Source: Lentilactobacillus kosonis | GTDB taxonomy: Bacteria > Bacillota > Bacilli > Lactobacillales > Lactobacillaceae | Length of the DNA: 64,000 bases | Reading direction: 5' to 3' | NCBI RefSeq assembly: GCF_003864335.1 | Contig: NZ_BEXA01000002.1 | Location: 248,001-312,000 of the forward strand | In this document: positions 26,824 through 38,087 of the stretch, piece by piece | How positions within the stretch are numbered: the first letter of the stretch is position 1 | Layout: every line of letters begins with the position of its first letter | Position numbers and translations under genes: made by a program | Notes under the pieces: generated by a model | Told to the model about the DNA's origin: nothing | Seen by the model: only the letters and a program-made list of their open reading frames with translations | The model's database searches: none

Positions 26824-27573
26824 GTGAAAATCGCCTATAATTCAGTAATTGGTAAGGTTCGTGACAAAAACGAAGACGCAGTTGGCACCTTTAAGAATCA
26901 ACAAGGGGTCGTGTTAGCGTTGCTCTCAGATGGTATTGGGGGCAATAAAGCTGGTGAGGTAGCTTCTCAACTAGTAGTTACTAACCTAGGGAATAACTTT
27001 GCGAATACCGATTTAGCTTCAATTAAGGCTGCACAGGCGTGGCTAGATCGCGAGCTAAATAAAGTCAACGATGTAATTTTGACGGAATCGCACACAGATA
27101 TGAACCTTAAAGGGATGGGGACCACGTTTGTAGCGGCCCTAGTTGCTGGTGAAGACGGCTTTATTGCCAATATTGGTGATAGTCGGGGATACTTGTTTTC
27201 TAATAACCACCTCCAACAGGTGTCAGAAGACCATTCATACGTTAATGAATTGATTAAAACCGGAAATTTAACCCCCGATGAGGCGAAGAACAACCCATAC
27301 AAAAACATCATTACTAAGAGCCTGGGCATCAATGATGCGTCAACTGCTGATTACATGGGTTTTCAGCTTCAAGATCAAGACCAAATTTTATTATGCAGCG
27401 ATGGGCTAACAAATATGGTCGATGACCAAACAATCGCTGAAGTTTTGGGAGAACCATTGTCAGTTAAGGAAAAATGTGAAAAACTCATCACTTTAGCTAA
27501 CGATAAAGGTGGGTTGGATAACATCACCGTTTTAATTATGAACTATGAATCGGCAGGTGATGTTGATGAATAG
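26824..27573 (+). CDS. prpC: PP2C-type Ser/Thr protein phosphatase
   Basis: Dephosphorylates the targets of the neighbouring PrkC kinase. 249 residues with PP2C motifs: KVRDKNEDAVG, LLSDGIGGNKAGEVASQLV, GMGTTFVAALVA, ANIGDSRGYLF and LLCSDGLTNMVDDQTIAEVL; metal-binding aspartates are in place. A GTG start follows GGAGTTGATGTAA. The last bases overlap the kinase gene, so expression is coupled. Confidence 0.97.
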   Translation: MKIAYNSVIGKVRDKNEDAVGTFKNQQGVVLALLSDGIGGNKAGEVASQLVVTNLGNNFANTDLASIKAAQAWLDRELNKVNDVILTESHTDMNLKGMGTTFVAALVAGEDGFIANIGDSRGYLFSNNHLQQVSEDHSYVNELIKTGNLTPDEAKNNPYKNIITKSLGINDASTADYMGFQLQDQDQILLCSDGLTNMVDDQTIAEVLGEPLSVKEKCEKLITLANDKGGLDNITVLIMNYESAGDVDE

Positions 27574-29663
27574 TGGATATGTATTAAACGGGCGGTACAA
27601 AATCCTTTCACGACTAGGTGAAGGTGGCATGGCAGATGTTTACCTGGCCCAAGATTTAATTTTAGATCGTAAAGTGGCGGTTAAGTTATTACGCTTAGAC
27701 TTTCGGGATAACCCCAAGGCGAAACGACGGTTTCAAAATGAAGCCCTCGCCGTTACGCAACTCAATAATCCTCATATTGTGGGAGTATATGATGTTGACG
27801 AAGTTGATGGAATGCAATATATCGTTATGGAATGGGTAAATGGCGCCGACCTTAAGGATTACATTAAGCACCATTCGCCGATTCCATATGCCACGGTTGT
27901 TGACATTATGGAACAGATTTGTAGTGCCGTAGGTGAGGCTCATCGAAACGGAATTATTCATCGGGACCTCAAACCACAAAATATTCTTATCAACGCTGAG
28001 GGATATGTTAAAATCACTGATTTTGGTATCTCTCGGGCTGCTAGTGAAGATACCATGACGCAAACTAGATCAATCATTGGGTCGATTCATTATCTTTCTC
28101 CTGAACAAATCAAAGGTTTAATGGCAACCAAGCGTTCAGATATTTATTCCTTAGGAATAATTTTATATGAACTATTAACCGGTAAGGTGCCATTTGATGG
28201 GGAGACGGCAGTTTCCATTGCTATTAAGCATTCTCAAGAAGCCATTCCCTTCGTTAGAGATTTAGATGATCAGATTCCTCAACCATTAGAAAACGTGGTA
28301 TTAAAAGCAACGGCTAAGAATCCAGACGATCGGTATTTTACCGTTGATGAACTGGCAGATGATTTAAAGACGTCATTGTCCTTAAACCGCTTAACTGAAC
28401 CACGGTTCCAACCATCGTTCGATCGGGATGACATCAATGATCAAACTAGGGTTATGCCATTTACCCCTCTAAAAGCTTCTCAGCTAAATGAAAGTAAACT
28501 TGCTGCTCAGCGAATTGCTGATGACAGCCAGACGAAACAGGAAACTACTGCTCAAAATGAAAAATCACCAAAGCAGCCAACTAAAAAGCGGCGGCATCAT
28601 CGACGGCGGTGGATTGCATTAGCGGTAGCATTGCTAGTCCTCTTAATAGCGGGGGCGTTGTTGGTAACGGCTAATGGTCATACCAAGGTTCCTCAAATCA
28701 CGGGATTAACTCAAAGTGATGCTAAGCAAAGTCTAATTGATGCACACTTAAAGGTTGGTAAGATTAGATATAAGAACAGTTACGCAGTTGACAAAATCGT
28801 GTAATTAGCTCGGATCCAGATGAAGGAACTCAAGTTGATAAGAAGGCTCAAGTTAACCTAGTGGTTAGCTCCGGCGTGCGGTTAGTGCGGTTAGATAACT
28901 ATGTTGGTCAGTCATATAATAAAGTGGCTACGAAACTTCGTAATGAAGGCTTTAAGGTCAAACGTCGAAGTGCCCCTTCTAATACATTTGGTACGGGTAA
29001 GATTCTTCAACAGAACTTTAATCCTAATCATCAATTTGATCCTAAAAAGAAGACACTGTCATTTGTGGTTTCCACAGGTATCAAAGAAATTACGTTAAAG
29101 GATCTAACGGGGATGACTAAAGGCCAAGTAGTGGCCTATGCTAATGAAGTGGAATTAAATCCAACCTTTGATTACGCATATTCAAGTACCGTTCCAAGTG
29201 GAAACGTGATTCGGCAAACTCCCGCAGCTGGAGAACAGATTCAGCAGGGTGGTAGTCTTATGGTATATATTTCTAGAGGTAAAAAAACTTCTAACGAATT
29301 AAAGAGCTTTAGTACTCGAGTAACAATCCCATATCATAACGATGCTAAACCAATTTATGATCAAACCGATGATAGTACAACTTCAGAAAATAGTTCTGAA
29401 TTGGGAACTGATCCGGTAACTGACAGTTCTTCATCACTTGATGAGAGTACTTCACAGCAACAGCCGGAAGAGAATGTTATTCTGATTTATCTTAAGGATC
29501 ATGATCATGACTTTTCTCGGGTATATCGGCAAATGGTGATTTCACAAGATACGACCGTATCATTGCCATTTAAGTTGACGAAGAATGAAATTGGTAAGTA
29601 TAAGATCGTTAGGGATGGCAAGACGATTTACGAGATAACAGCATTACTTATGAAATGCACTAA
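27566..29663 (+). CDS. prkC: PASTA-domain Ser/Thr protein kinase PrkC, two frameshifts
   Basis: A membrane kinase that senses cell-wall fragments. The N-terminal kinase shows LGEGGMADVYLA, VAVKLL, HRDLKPQN and TDFGIS. A basic stretch (KKRRHHRRR) and one membrane helix (WIALAVALLVLLIAGALLV) lie near residues 345-370. Three PASTA repeats follow (VPQITGLTQSDAKQSL, DNYVGQSYNKVATKLRNEG, LKDLTGMTKGQVVAYANEV), then a Ser/Thr/Gln-rich linker and a short C-terminal domain. Breaks lie near 28800 and 29634; corrected length about 699 residues. Start set at ATG 27566, overlapping the phosphatase end. Confidence 0.96.
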
Positions 29664-29684
29664 CAGAAGTTAATGCAAAATCGA

Positions 29685-29720
29685 ATCACTTCTCTTATAA
29701 TAAAGGAGAAGTGATTTTTT
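29685..29720 (+). terminator. Terminator after prkC
   Basis: ATCACTTCTC pairs with GAGAAGTGAT around a TTATAATAAAG centre, followed by six T, just before the rsgA ribosome-binding site. Confidence 0.85.
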
Positions 29721-29734
29721 ATCGAGGTGATTAA

Positions 29735-30619
29735 TTGGCAAAAGGTAAGATTTATCAATCCTTAAGTGGATTTTATGATGTGTTATCAGATGATGATGAT
29801 CAGATTTACCGAACTAGGGCCCGAGGTAATTTTAGAAAACGGGGGTTAACGCCGATAGTTGGGGATGAGGTTGAATTCGAAGACGGCTATATATTACAAA
29901 TGCTTCCAAGAACCAACTCATTAGTTAGGCCCCCAATTGCGAATATTGATCAAGCAATTGTGGCAACTGCAGTAAAAGAACCTGATTTTTCTAGTAACCT
30001 ATTAGACCGCCAATTATTGGCATTAGAGGTTGCCGGAATTGAACCAGTGATTTATTTTACGAAAACGGATTTACTATCTGAAGATGAGCTAGCTCAATTT
30101 AAAACAATTGCAGCTGGTTATCGGCAAGTTGGTTATGAAGTCGTGTTGCCGGCATCAGCTTTTTCAACTGATTCTCTGACAGCAATCAAAGCACTACTAG
30201 CTGGTAAAGAAAACGTGATTATGGGTCAGACAGGGGCAGGAAAATCAACGTTGCTAAATCATATTACGCCGCAATTAGAGCTCGAGACGGGCGAGATTTC
30301 AGCAGCTTTGCATCGTGGTAAACATACGACACGTAAAGTAGCATTACTAAAAGTTGGTGACGGGTTAGTCGCTGATACTCCTGGATTTTCTTCCTATGAT
30401 CCAATTGAGTTAGATGCCCGTGAACTCGGCCAATATTTCCCTGAATTTAAGCGAGCATCTATTCACTGTCGCTTTAGAGGCTGTGTACACGTAAATGAAC
30501 CAGACTGTGAAGTTAAGCGTGAAGTTGAAACAGGCGAAATTATGCAATTCCGGTATGATAATTATCTTCAAATTTACACTGAAATCAAAAATCGCAAACC
30601 AAATTATAAAACAAAGTGA
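29735..30619 (+). CDS. rsgA: Ribosome small-subunit-dependent GTPase RsgA
   Basis: Assists late 30S maturation. 294 residues: N-terminal OB-fold, then a circularly permuted GTPase with motifs in the order FTKTDL (G4), GQTGAGKSTLLN (G1), KHTTRKVALL (G2), DTPGFSSYD (G3), and a C-terminal zinc knuckle (HCRFRGCVHVNEPDCEV). TTG start after GAGGTGATTAA. Confidence 0.98.
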   Translation: MAKGKIYQSLSGFYDVLSDDDDQIYRTRARGNFRKRGLTPIVGDEVEFEDGYILQMLPRTNSLVRPPIANIDQAIVATAVKEPDFSSNLLDRQLLALEVAGIEPVIYFTKTDLLSEDELAQFKTIAAGYRQVGYEVVLPASAFSTDSLTAIKALLAGKENVIMGQTGAGKSTLLNHITPQLELETGEISAALHRGKHTTRKVALLKVGDGLVADTPGFSSYDPIELDARELGQYFPEFKRASIHCRFRGCVHVNEPDCEVKREVETGEIMQFRYDNYLQIYTEIKNRKPNYKTK

Positions 30620-30631
30620 GGAAGCATTATT

Positions 30632-31284
30632 ATGATTAAAGTTGCACCTTCAATTCTATCTGCAGATTATTTGAACCTTCAAAGGATATTGAAACCGTTG
30701 AAAAGGGCGGCGCAGAATACTTGCACATCGATGTAATGGATGGAGCATTCGTTCCTGCAATCTCTTACGGTCCGGGTTGGGTAAAAGCAATTCGTCCAAT
30801 GTCAAAAATGGTTCTTGACGTTCATTTAATGGTTGAAGACCCAGAAAGATACGTTGATGAATTCGCTGATGCTGGTGCTGACATTATTGGGGTTCAAGTT
30901 GAAGCGACTCAACATATTCACCGTGCTCTTCAAATGATTAATAATAAAAACGTAGGGGCTGAAGTAGTTATTAACCCTGGGACTCCGGTTTCAGCCATCG
31001 AACCAGTGTTACACATGGTTAAGCAAGTATTAGTTATGACTGTTAACCCTGGCTTTGGTGGTCAAAAGTTCCTTCCAGAAACAGTGGCTAAGATTTCTGA
31101 ATTAAATGAAATCAAAAAAGCTCGTGGACTTGATTTCGATATTGAAATTGATGGTGGAGTTAATAATGAAACCGTTGTTGCCGCTGCTGAAGCTGGTGCA
31201 ACTGTTGCCGTTGCCGGTTCATACGTCTTTGGTTCAGATGATCCAGTAGCTAAGATTAATGCAATTAAGGAAGCTACAAAATGA
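30632..31284 (+). CDS. rpe: Ribulose-phosphate 3-epimerase, one frameshift
   Basis: Interconverts ribulose-5-phosphate and xylulose-5-phosphate in the pentose phosphate pathway; in heterofermentative lactobacilli this feeds phosphoketolase. The ATG follows GAGGAAGCATTAT. APSILSADYLNL at the N-terminus joins KDIETVEKGGAEYLHIDVMD when one A is restored at 30681. Further motifs: DVHLMVEDPERY, VMTVNPGFGGQKF and the phosphate-binding EIDGGVNNET. Corrected length 217 residues. Stop overlaps the thiN start. Confidence 0.96.
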
Positions 31285-31934
31285 AACGCCTAAATCTGCT
31301 AGTTGGCGGACCAACGGATTTATGGCCTGAGTCTTTATCAAACGGCCAAGTAGTGGGCGATTTCATTGGCATTGATCGGGGCAATCTTCATTTGATTAAG
31401 ATGGGTATTGATCCGGTTGTTGCTATTGGTGATTTTGATTCATTAGCTGCTGAAGAACTTCAGTTAGTAAAAGAACACGTGTCCGACATTCGACAATCAA
31501 TTCCTGAAAAGGATGACACTGATACTCAATTAGGGTTGAAAGTGGCTTTTGATGAATATGATGCCGATGAACTGGTTATTTACGGTGCCACTGGTGGTAG
31601 AATAGATCATTTTCTTGCTAATTTATGGATGGTTTTAGAACCACGGTTTGAAAAGTATGCTCCGCGGATTAAGATGATTGATCAGCAAAATAGTATTTCA
31701 TTCTTTTTACCTGGAAAATATACCATTGATAAAGAAATTGATAAGAAGTATTTAGCATTTGTTTGTTTAACGCCAATGAATTCATTGAGCTTATATGATG
31801 AAAAGTATCGTTTAACTGATTATCATGTCAAACAGCCAACTTCTTGGGCTAGTAATGAATTTGTAGGACCACAGGCTTCGTTTGAATTTGATAGCGGGGT
31901 AATGTGTGTCATTCAAAGCGCTGATTTAAACTAA
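31281..31934 (+). CDS. thiN: Thiamine diphosphokinase
   Basis: Converts thiamine to thiamine diphosphate, cofactor of phosphoketolase. 217 residues with IGIDRGNLHLIKMGIDPVVA, IGDFDSL, PEKDDTDTQLGL and GATGGRIDHFLANL. The ATG overlaps the rpe TGA. The rsgA-rpe-thiN order is conserved in Firmicutes. Confidence 0.97.
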   Translation: MKRLNLLVGGPTDLWPESLSNGQVVGDFIGIDRGNLHLIKMGIDPVVAIGDFDSLAAEELQLVKEHVSDIRQSIPEKDDTDTQLGLKVAFDEYDADELVIYGATGGRIDHFLANLWMVLEPRFEKYAPRIKMIDQQNSISFFLPGKYTIDKEIDKKYLAFVCLTPMNSLSLYDEKYRLTDYHVKQPTSWASNEFVGPQASFEFDSGVMCVIQSADLN

Positions 31935-31982
31935 TAAAAAGATCGTGAATCGGACAAATATTGCCCATTCACGATCTTTTTA
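31935..31982 (+). terminator. Terminator after thiN
   Basis: AAAAAGATCGTGAATCGG pairs with CCATTCACGATCTTTTT-type right arm around an AT-rich loop. Confidence 0.87.
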
Positions 31983-32035
31983 GTGTACAATCAGCTGTGT
32001 TAATTAGAAGTACGATATTTAAATAAAAAATTAAT

Positions 32036-32075
32036 TCATTAAAAAAGTGCTAATAACATTATGTCATTAGCACTT
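32036..32075 (-). terminator. Terminator after rpmB
   Basis: AAGTGCTAAT pairs with ATTAGCACTT; on the minus strand six T follow. It lies 25 bases past the rpmB stop. Confidence 0.82.
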
Positions 32076-32099
32076 GATTTTCAGTAGGCTAACAGGCGA

Positions 32100-32285
32100 C
32101 TAAACGCGAGTAACTTTACCTGATTTAAGAGTTCTTGCAGAAATCCAAACCTTTTTAGGCTTGCCATCAACAAGGATACGAACTTTTTGCAAGTTTGGCT
32201 TCCAGCTACGACGACTAGAATTCAAAGCGTGTGAACGCTTGTTACCAAAACGAGTACGTTTGCCGTTAATAAAATCTTTTGCCAT
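32100..32285 (-). CDS. rpmB: 50S ribosomal protein L28
   Basis: A 61-residue large-subunit protein. The pattern [20 protein letters not shown] followed by [10 protein letters not shown] and a [14 protein letters not shown] end is typical. The start ATG follows AAAGGGGATTTGTTAACC. It is divergent from the yloU-fakA operon, the usual arrangement in Firmicutes. Confidence 0.98.
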   Translation of the reverse strand: MAKDFINGKRTRFGNKRSHALNSSRRSWKPNLQKVRILVDGKPKKVWISARTLKSGKVTRV

Positions 32286-32512
32286 GGTTAACAAATCCCC
32301 TTTCTCATCGGTTTAATATTAACATTCTGATTTGTTCCACCCTAGTAATTTATCATAGTTACCCCCGCATTGCAATACTTTTCTTTCAAGTGATTTTACT
32401 TGACACTTATTTTTTTAGATTGCTAGTTTACTTTGGTTTTTGGAGCGATTGTGGTAACATTAACTATCGTTAATGGTGCTACACATTATTTTTTCAAGGA
32501 GGCTGTATATTC

Positions 32513-32872
32513 ATGGCCGTTAAAATTAAGACAAAATTCGGTACAGTAGATATTGATAATGACGTTATTGCTAACGTTGTTGGTGGGACAGCAACCGATA
32601 ACTATGGAGTTGTTGGCATGGCTAGTCGAAATCAATTTCGGGATAACGTCAACGACATTTTAAAGCGAGAGAACTTCTTTAAGGGCGTTGAAGTTAAACA
32701 GAATGATAATCAAATTACCATTGATGTGTATATTGTGGTAAGCTATGGTACTAAAATTTCTGAAGTTTCAAAGAGCGTTCAATCTAAGGTCAAGTATAAT
32801 TTACAACATATGCTTGGCGTTTCTGCAAACTCGGTTAACGTTATCGTTCAAGGCGTTCAAGTTTTGAATTAA
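32513..32872 (+). CDS. Asp23/Gls24 family protein (YloU type)
   Basis: A 119-residue small Asp23 protein (TKFGTVDIDNDVIANVVGGT, TDNYGVVGM, VNVIVQGVQVL). It always precedes the fatty-acid kinase gene in Firmicutes, but its exact function is not settled. The start follows CAAGGAGGCTGTATATTC. A small ATTAAC-TATC-GTTAAT hairpin lies about 45 bases upstream. Confidence 0.94.
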   Translation: MAVKIKTKFGTVDIDNDVIANVVGGTATDNYGVVGMASRNQFRDNVNDILKRENFFKGVEVKQNDNQITIDVYIVVSYGTKISEVSKSVQSKVKYNLQHMLGVSANSVNVIVQGVQVLN

Positions 32873-32902
32873 TAATCGAATTTGCATAGGGAGGAAAATT
32901 AA

Positions 32903-34584
32903 TTGAAAGTCACCAAGATAACCAATACCGAATTTACGGCAATGGTTCTAGCCGCATCACAAAAATTAGATAAAAATGCGGAATTTATTAACTCTTTAAA
33001 CGTTTTTCCAGTTCCAGATGGCGATACTGGTACAAACATGAACTTATCACTACGTAGTGGTTATAAGTATGTAAATGAAGAGGTCAGTACAAGTGTATCT
33101 GATCTAGCCAACGCATTAGCCAAAGGTTTGCTAATGGGTGCTAGGGGAAACTCTGGGGTAATTCTGTCACAAATTTTTAGAGGCTTCTCAAAATCAACTG
33201 AAGGTAAGACTGAGCTAAGTGCTCAAGATTTGGCTAATGGGTTTATTGCTGCTACTGAAACAGCCTATAAGGCTGTGATGAAGCCAACTGAAGGTACGGT
33301 TCTAACCGTTGTTAGACTTGCTGCTCAAGCTGGTAAAAAGGTTGCATCAACTACAGATGACGCAACCGCAGTTATGGATGCAATTTATGAAAATGCTAAA
33401 GAGGCTCTTGCTAAAACGCCAGACCTGTTGCCTGTATTAAAGCAAGTTGGTGTTGTTGATTCTGGCGGTCAAGGATTAACTTTTGTCCTTGAAGCATTTG
33501 ACGACGTGTTAAATGGCCGAACAATTGATGATAATGATTATCAACCAGATACATCCGAAATGGATGAAATGATTGATGCTACTCATCACCAAAGCGTCCA
33601 AAGTCAATTGGATCCCGATGACATCGTTTATGGTTACTGTACAGAAATCATGGTTAGAATTGGTCGTGGGAAAGAAGTTGATCATGACTTTGACTACCAG
33701 GAATTCTATGATTACCTAGCTAACCTTGGTGACTCATTATTAGTCGTTAATGATGATGAAATCGTTAAGGTTCATGTGCATACAGAGCATCCAGGTAAAG
33801 TAATTGCTTGGGGCCAAGAGTTTGGTGATTTAGCCAAAGTTAAGGTTGATAATATGCGGATGCAGCAGGAGACCATTATTGAAAATGATGATCAACCTGC
33901 TACACCTGCTGTAAGTACTGAAGAAATTCCTGATACTGCTGTCATTTCAATTGCTAGTGGTAAGGGAATTGCTGAATTATTCAAGAGCCTAGGAGTCACT
34001 AATATTTTAAGTGGTGGTCAAACAATGAATCCAAGCACGGAAGACATTGTTAAAGCGATTGAAGCTTCTAAGGCCAATAAAGCAATTGTGTTACCAAATA
34101 ACAAAAATATCTTTTTAGCTGCGGAACAAGCTGCTGAAGTTGCTAACATTCCGGTCGAAATTGTGCATAGTCAAACTATATCTCAAGGAATTACATCGAT
34201 GCTTGGCTTTAATCCAGAAGCTTCATTAGCTGATAATAAATCAGAAATGGAAGCCAATTTAGATATGGTTGTTTCTGGTCAAGTAACTAATGCCATTCGA
34301 GATACTGAACTTGATGACGTTCAAATCAAAAAAGGCCAATTTATGGGAATTATTGATGGAAAAATTAAATTGGTTGAAGATGATTTACTTCAAACGACAA
34401 TTAATATGACTAAATCAATGTTAGATGAAGATAGTGAAGCAATTACGATCATTTGGGGTGAAGGCGCAAATGCTGGTTTAGCTCAAAAAGTGCTGATGCA
34501 ATTGAAGAATTTGATGATGAATTAGAAGTCGAAGTTCATGAAGGAGACCAACCGGTTTATCCTTTCTTAATTTCGGTTGAATAA
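32903..34584 (+). CDS. fakA: Fatty acid kinase subunit FakA (DAK2/DegV-associated), one frameshift
   Basis: ATP-binding subunit that phosphorylates fatty acids held by DegV-type FakB, giving acyl-phosphate for phospholipid synthesis; PlsX and PlsY in this window use the same intermediate. N-terminal DhaL domain with FPVPDGDTGTNMNLSL and MGARGNSGVILSQIFRGF, then a middle domain and a C-terminal DegV-like part. One A is missing at 34485-34489; the corrected end reads DAIEEFDDELEVEVHEGD and total length is 560 residues. TTG start after GGAGGAAAATTAA. Confidence 0.95.
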
Positions 34585-34596
34585 TAGTTAACTTTA

Positions 34597-34622
34597 AGTT
34601 TGGCACTTGCCAACTTTTTATT
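34597..34622 (+). terminator. Terminator after fakA
   Basis: AGTTTGGC pairs with GCCAACT around ACTT, followed by TTTTAT. Confidence 0.75.
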
Positions 34623-34645
34623 TGGATTGAAAGTAGGTGATTTCT

Positions 34646-36672
34646 TTGGAACTGAATGATCCAGTTGGTTCATTAACCGGAGTTGGTGAGAAAAAAAGTG
34701 TCGCTTTGAATAAGCTTGGAATAAATACAGTTAATGATCTATTAACTTATTATCCAAGGCGATATGATGATTTGTCGATAAAAGATCCACAAACGACCGA
34801 TAGTGGGCAAAAAGTCACTGTTAGAGGTACTGTAGTCATGGAACCCACAGTCTCGTTCTTTGGTCGTAAAAAAGTCGACTTAAGTTTGCGCTAAAAATCA
34901 ACGATTTAACTTACCCGGTAACTTTTTTTAACCAGCCCTGGTTAAAAAAACAATTGAATGTTGGCTCAGAAATATCGGTCTACGGAACATTGGATGCTGC
35001 TCGTCAGCAGATTAACGGTATGAAAGTGATTCAGCAAGATTTAGGGGCTAGTTTTGATTCGGTCTATCCAGCTACCAAAGAAGTCAAACAAGCAACAATC
35101 AAAAAATTGGTAAGAGCTGCATTCGATGAGTATGAAGGTGTAATTCCTGAGGTTTTACCTCAAGATTTGCTAACTAAATATCGCCTTGAATCGTTTCACG
35201 ATATGATTCAAAATGTGCACTTTCCCAAATCTCCGCATGATGCCGATGTGGCATACCGTACTGCGAAGTTTATGGAATTTTTCTTGTTTTCGATGCGAAT
35301 TCAAGAACTAAAGCAAACACATCGCAAGCCTAATGATGCCAGTGTTATTAAATATAATGAAGAAATGGTAAATGAATTTATAAGTAAGTTACCATTCAAT
35401 TTGACTGGGTCGCAATCAAAAGTGGCAAAGGAAATTCTAAAGGATTTAGATAGTCCTTATGCTATGAACCGATTGCTTCAAGGCGACGTTGGCAGCGGTA
35501 AAACGGTGGTTGCAGCACTTGCAATTCTGGCAACGGTTTCTGCTGGTAAGCAAGCCGTAATCATGGCCCCTACCGAAATCTTAGCCGAGCAACATGCTGA
35601 AAATTTGGCTAACCTGTTTGCGGGATTTAATATCAACATTGCTTTATTAACAGGAGCTACCTCCGCAGCCGCTAGGCGTAATATGTTACCTAATATTGAG
35701 AATGGTGAAATCGATTTGGTTGTGGGTACGCACGCGCTGTTTCAAGATGCAGTCCATTATCATAACTTGACATTAGCAGTGATTGACGAGCAACATCGTT
35801 TCGGGGTTAATCAACGTCAATTAATGCGCCAGAAAGGGACGGGCACAAATATCTTGGCAATGACGGCGACTCCCATTCCTCGGACATTGGCAATTACAAT
35901 GTATGGTGATATGGATGTATCAATCATTGATCAAATGCCTAATGGTCGTAAACCGGTTAAAACCACCTGGATTTCTTCTGCTAAGACTAATAGTGCCCTT
36001 GCGTTTTTAAAGAAACAGTTACTTGCAGGTAAGCAAGCGTATGTGGTCACTCCATTGATTGAAGAATCTGAAGCTGTAGATATGAAAAATGCCGTCGCCA
36101 TTTTTGAACGTTTTCAATCAATTTTTGAGCCTGAATTTAAAGTGGGGCTGCTCCATGGACGAATGACTAATGATGAGAAGAATCAAGCAATGGGTGACTT
36201 TTCTAATAAGCAATTTGCCGTGTTAGTTGCAACCACGGTGATTGAAGTTGGTGTAGATGTAAAGAATGCCAACACAATGGTTATCTTCGATGCGGATCAC
36301 TTTGGTTTATCTCAACTTCATCAACTTCGTGGTCGAGTAGGACGCTCGAGTGACCAGGCGTATTGTATTTTAATTGCGGATCCTAAAAACGAAAACGGGA
36401 AAAAGCGAATGCAGATTGTCTCGGAAAGTTCGGACGGTTTCTATTTGTCCCAAAAAGATTTAGAATTACGTGGTCAAGGTGACATTACGGGTAAACAACA
36501 ATCAGGAACTCCTGATTTTAAAGTGGCAGACCCCGTCGAAGATTTAAACATTTTAACGGTAGCTAACCAAGAAGCTCAACGAATTACTTCGGAAAGTAAT
36601 TGGCAAAGAAAACCGGAAAATGTACAATTAGCTAAGTACTTAAAAATGAACCAACCCATCTTTACCGATTAA
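34646..36672 (+). CDS. recG: ATP-dependent DNA helicase RecG, one frameshift
   Basis: Remodels stalled replication forks and branched DNA. TTG start after GTAGGTGATTTC. N-terminal wedge domain begins DPVGSLTGVGEKKSVALNKL; one A must be restored in the run at 34868-34873 to read SRLKFALKINDLTYPV. Helicase motifs follow: QGDVGSGKTVVAALA, APTEILAEQHAENL, IDEQHRFGV, AMTATPIPRTLA, GLLHGRM and HQLRGRVGRS. Corrected length 675 residues. It forms the recG-plsX-acpP-rnc-smc-ftsY run. Confidence 0.96.
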
Positions 36673-36689
36673 TTGAGAGGATGATAACA

Positions 36690-37738
36690 TTGAGAATTGC
36701 TATTGATGCAATGGGCGGAGATTATGCTCCTAAAGAAATTATTGCCGGAGTTGAGTTGAGCCGTGATGCGAATCCTGACATTCAATATGAATTGTTTGGG
36801 ATTGCTGATGAAATAAAAAAATATCTAAAAAATGATCAAAATATTGAGATTACTCAAGCTGATGAAATAATTGAGATGGGTGAGGAGCCCGTTAAGGCTA
36901 TCCGTAAAAAGAAACAATCTAGTTTAGTGTTAGCTGCTCAATCAGTTAGCGATGGCAAAATGACGCCTTCTATTCTGCTGGTAATACTGGAGCAATTTTA
37001 GCGGCTGGTCTATTTGTCGTTGGTCGAATTAAGGGGATTGATCGTCCTGGTTTGACTACTACGTTACCAGTGGTCAATGCAAAGGCAGATATGGCAGATA
37101 AGTTTGTGATGCTAGATGTTGGAGCTAATGCTGACTCAAAGCCGCTTAACTTATACCAATTTGCTTTCATGGGTAAATATTATGCAGAAAAGGTTCTTAA
37201 AATTAATAATCCTAGAATTGGATTATTGAATAATGGAACCGAATCTGACAAGGGTGACATCCTGCATAAAGAAGTTCACGAATTATTGGCTGACAATAAG
37301 GACTTAAACTTCATTGGTAACGTCGAGGCTCGAGAATTATTGAACGGGGCCGCTGATGTTGTCGTTACTGATGGTTTTACTGGCAATGCTGCTTTGAAGA
37401 GTATCGAAGGAACTGCCTTAAGCATGCTAAGATTGATTAAGCATGGTATCCAAGATGGTGGTTTAAAAGACAAACTTGGCGCATTGATGCTAAAGAATGT
37501 ATTCAGTTCAATTGCAGACCAAATGGATTATTCTAAATATGGTGGGGCGATGTTTCTCGGCTTAAAGGCCCCAGTTATTAAGTCTCATGGAGCTAGTCGT
37601 CAAGAAATCGTTAAAAATTCTTTAGCCCAGATTAAAACGATTAATGAATCAGGTATGATTGATGATTTGGTCAATTATGTAAATGAACACAAAGCGGAAT
37701 TGGATGCCATTAAAGAGAGTGTTAAAAGTCGTAAATAA
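36690..37738 (+). CDS. plsX: Phosphate acyltransferase PlsX, one frameshift
   Basis: Makes acyl-phosphate from acyl-ACP for PlsY. TTG start after GAGAGGATGATAACA (an ATG 9 bases earlier is too close to the ribosome-binding site). [20 protein letters not shown] begins the protein; one A missing at 36957-36960 splits [20 protein letters not shown]. The remainder ([32 protein letters not shown]) is typical. Corrected length 349 residues. Followed by acpP, its donor's carrier. Confidence 0.96.
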
Positions 37739-37792
37739 TTTGCTATAATGGCTAAAGTACGTAAATAAAAATAAATAAAACGGGTGTTTTTG

Positions 37793-38032
37793 ATGAATAA
37801 AGAAGAAGCTTTTAACAAAATTGCCGATATGGTTTCAGATCAATTTGATATTGATCGTTCAAAGATTACTGGTGACCTAAACTTTAAAAATGATTTAGAT
37901 GCAGATTCGATTGATTTCGTAGAATTTGTTCTCGATTTAGAGGATACTTTTGGCGCAGAAATTTCAGATGAAGATGCAGAGAAATTAAATACAATTAATG
38001 AAGCTGTCGATTTCGTATTGAAACATCAGTAA
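37793..38032 (+). CDS. acpP: Acyl carrier protein
   Basis: A 79-residue carrier for acyl chains. The phosphopantetheine serine lies in DLDADSIDFVEFVLDLEDTF. The ATG at 37793 gives the usual N-terminus; the ribosome-binding site is weak (CGGGTGTTTTTG). A TATAAT-like element at 37743 suggests its own promoter within the plsX-rnc run. Confidence 0.96.
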   Translation: MNKEEAFNKIADMVSDQFDIDRSKITGDLNFKNDLDADSIDFVEFVLDLEDTFGAEISDEDAEKLNTINEAVDFVLKHQ

Positions 38033-38036
38033 TTAA

Positions 38037-38071
38037 CAAATCAATCAGTTATTTAGCTGGTTGATTTAATT
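38037..38071 (+). terminator. Weak hairpin between acpP and rnc
   Basis: AAATCAATCAG pairs with CTGGTTGATTT around TTATTTAG, without a clear T-run. It could attenuate read-through into rnc. Confidence 0.4.
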
Positions 38072-38087
38072 ATTTTGGAGGAAATAA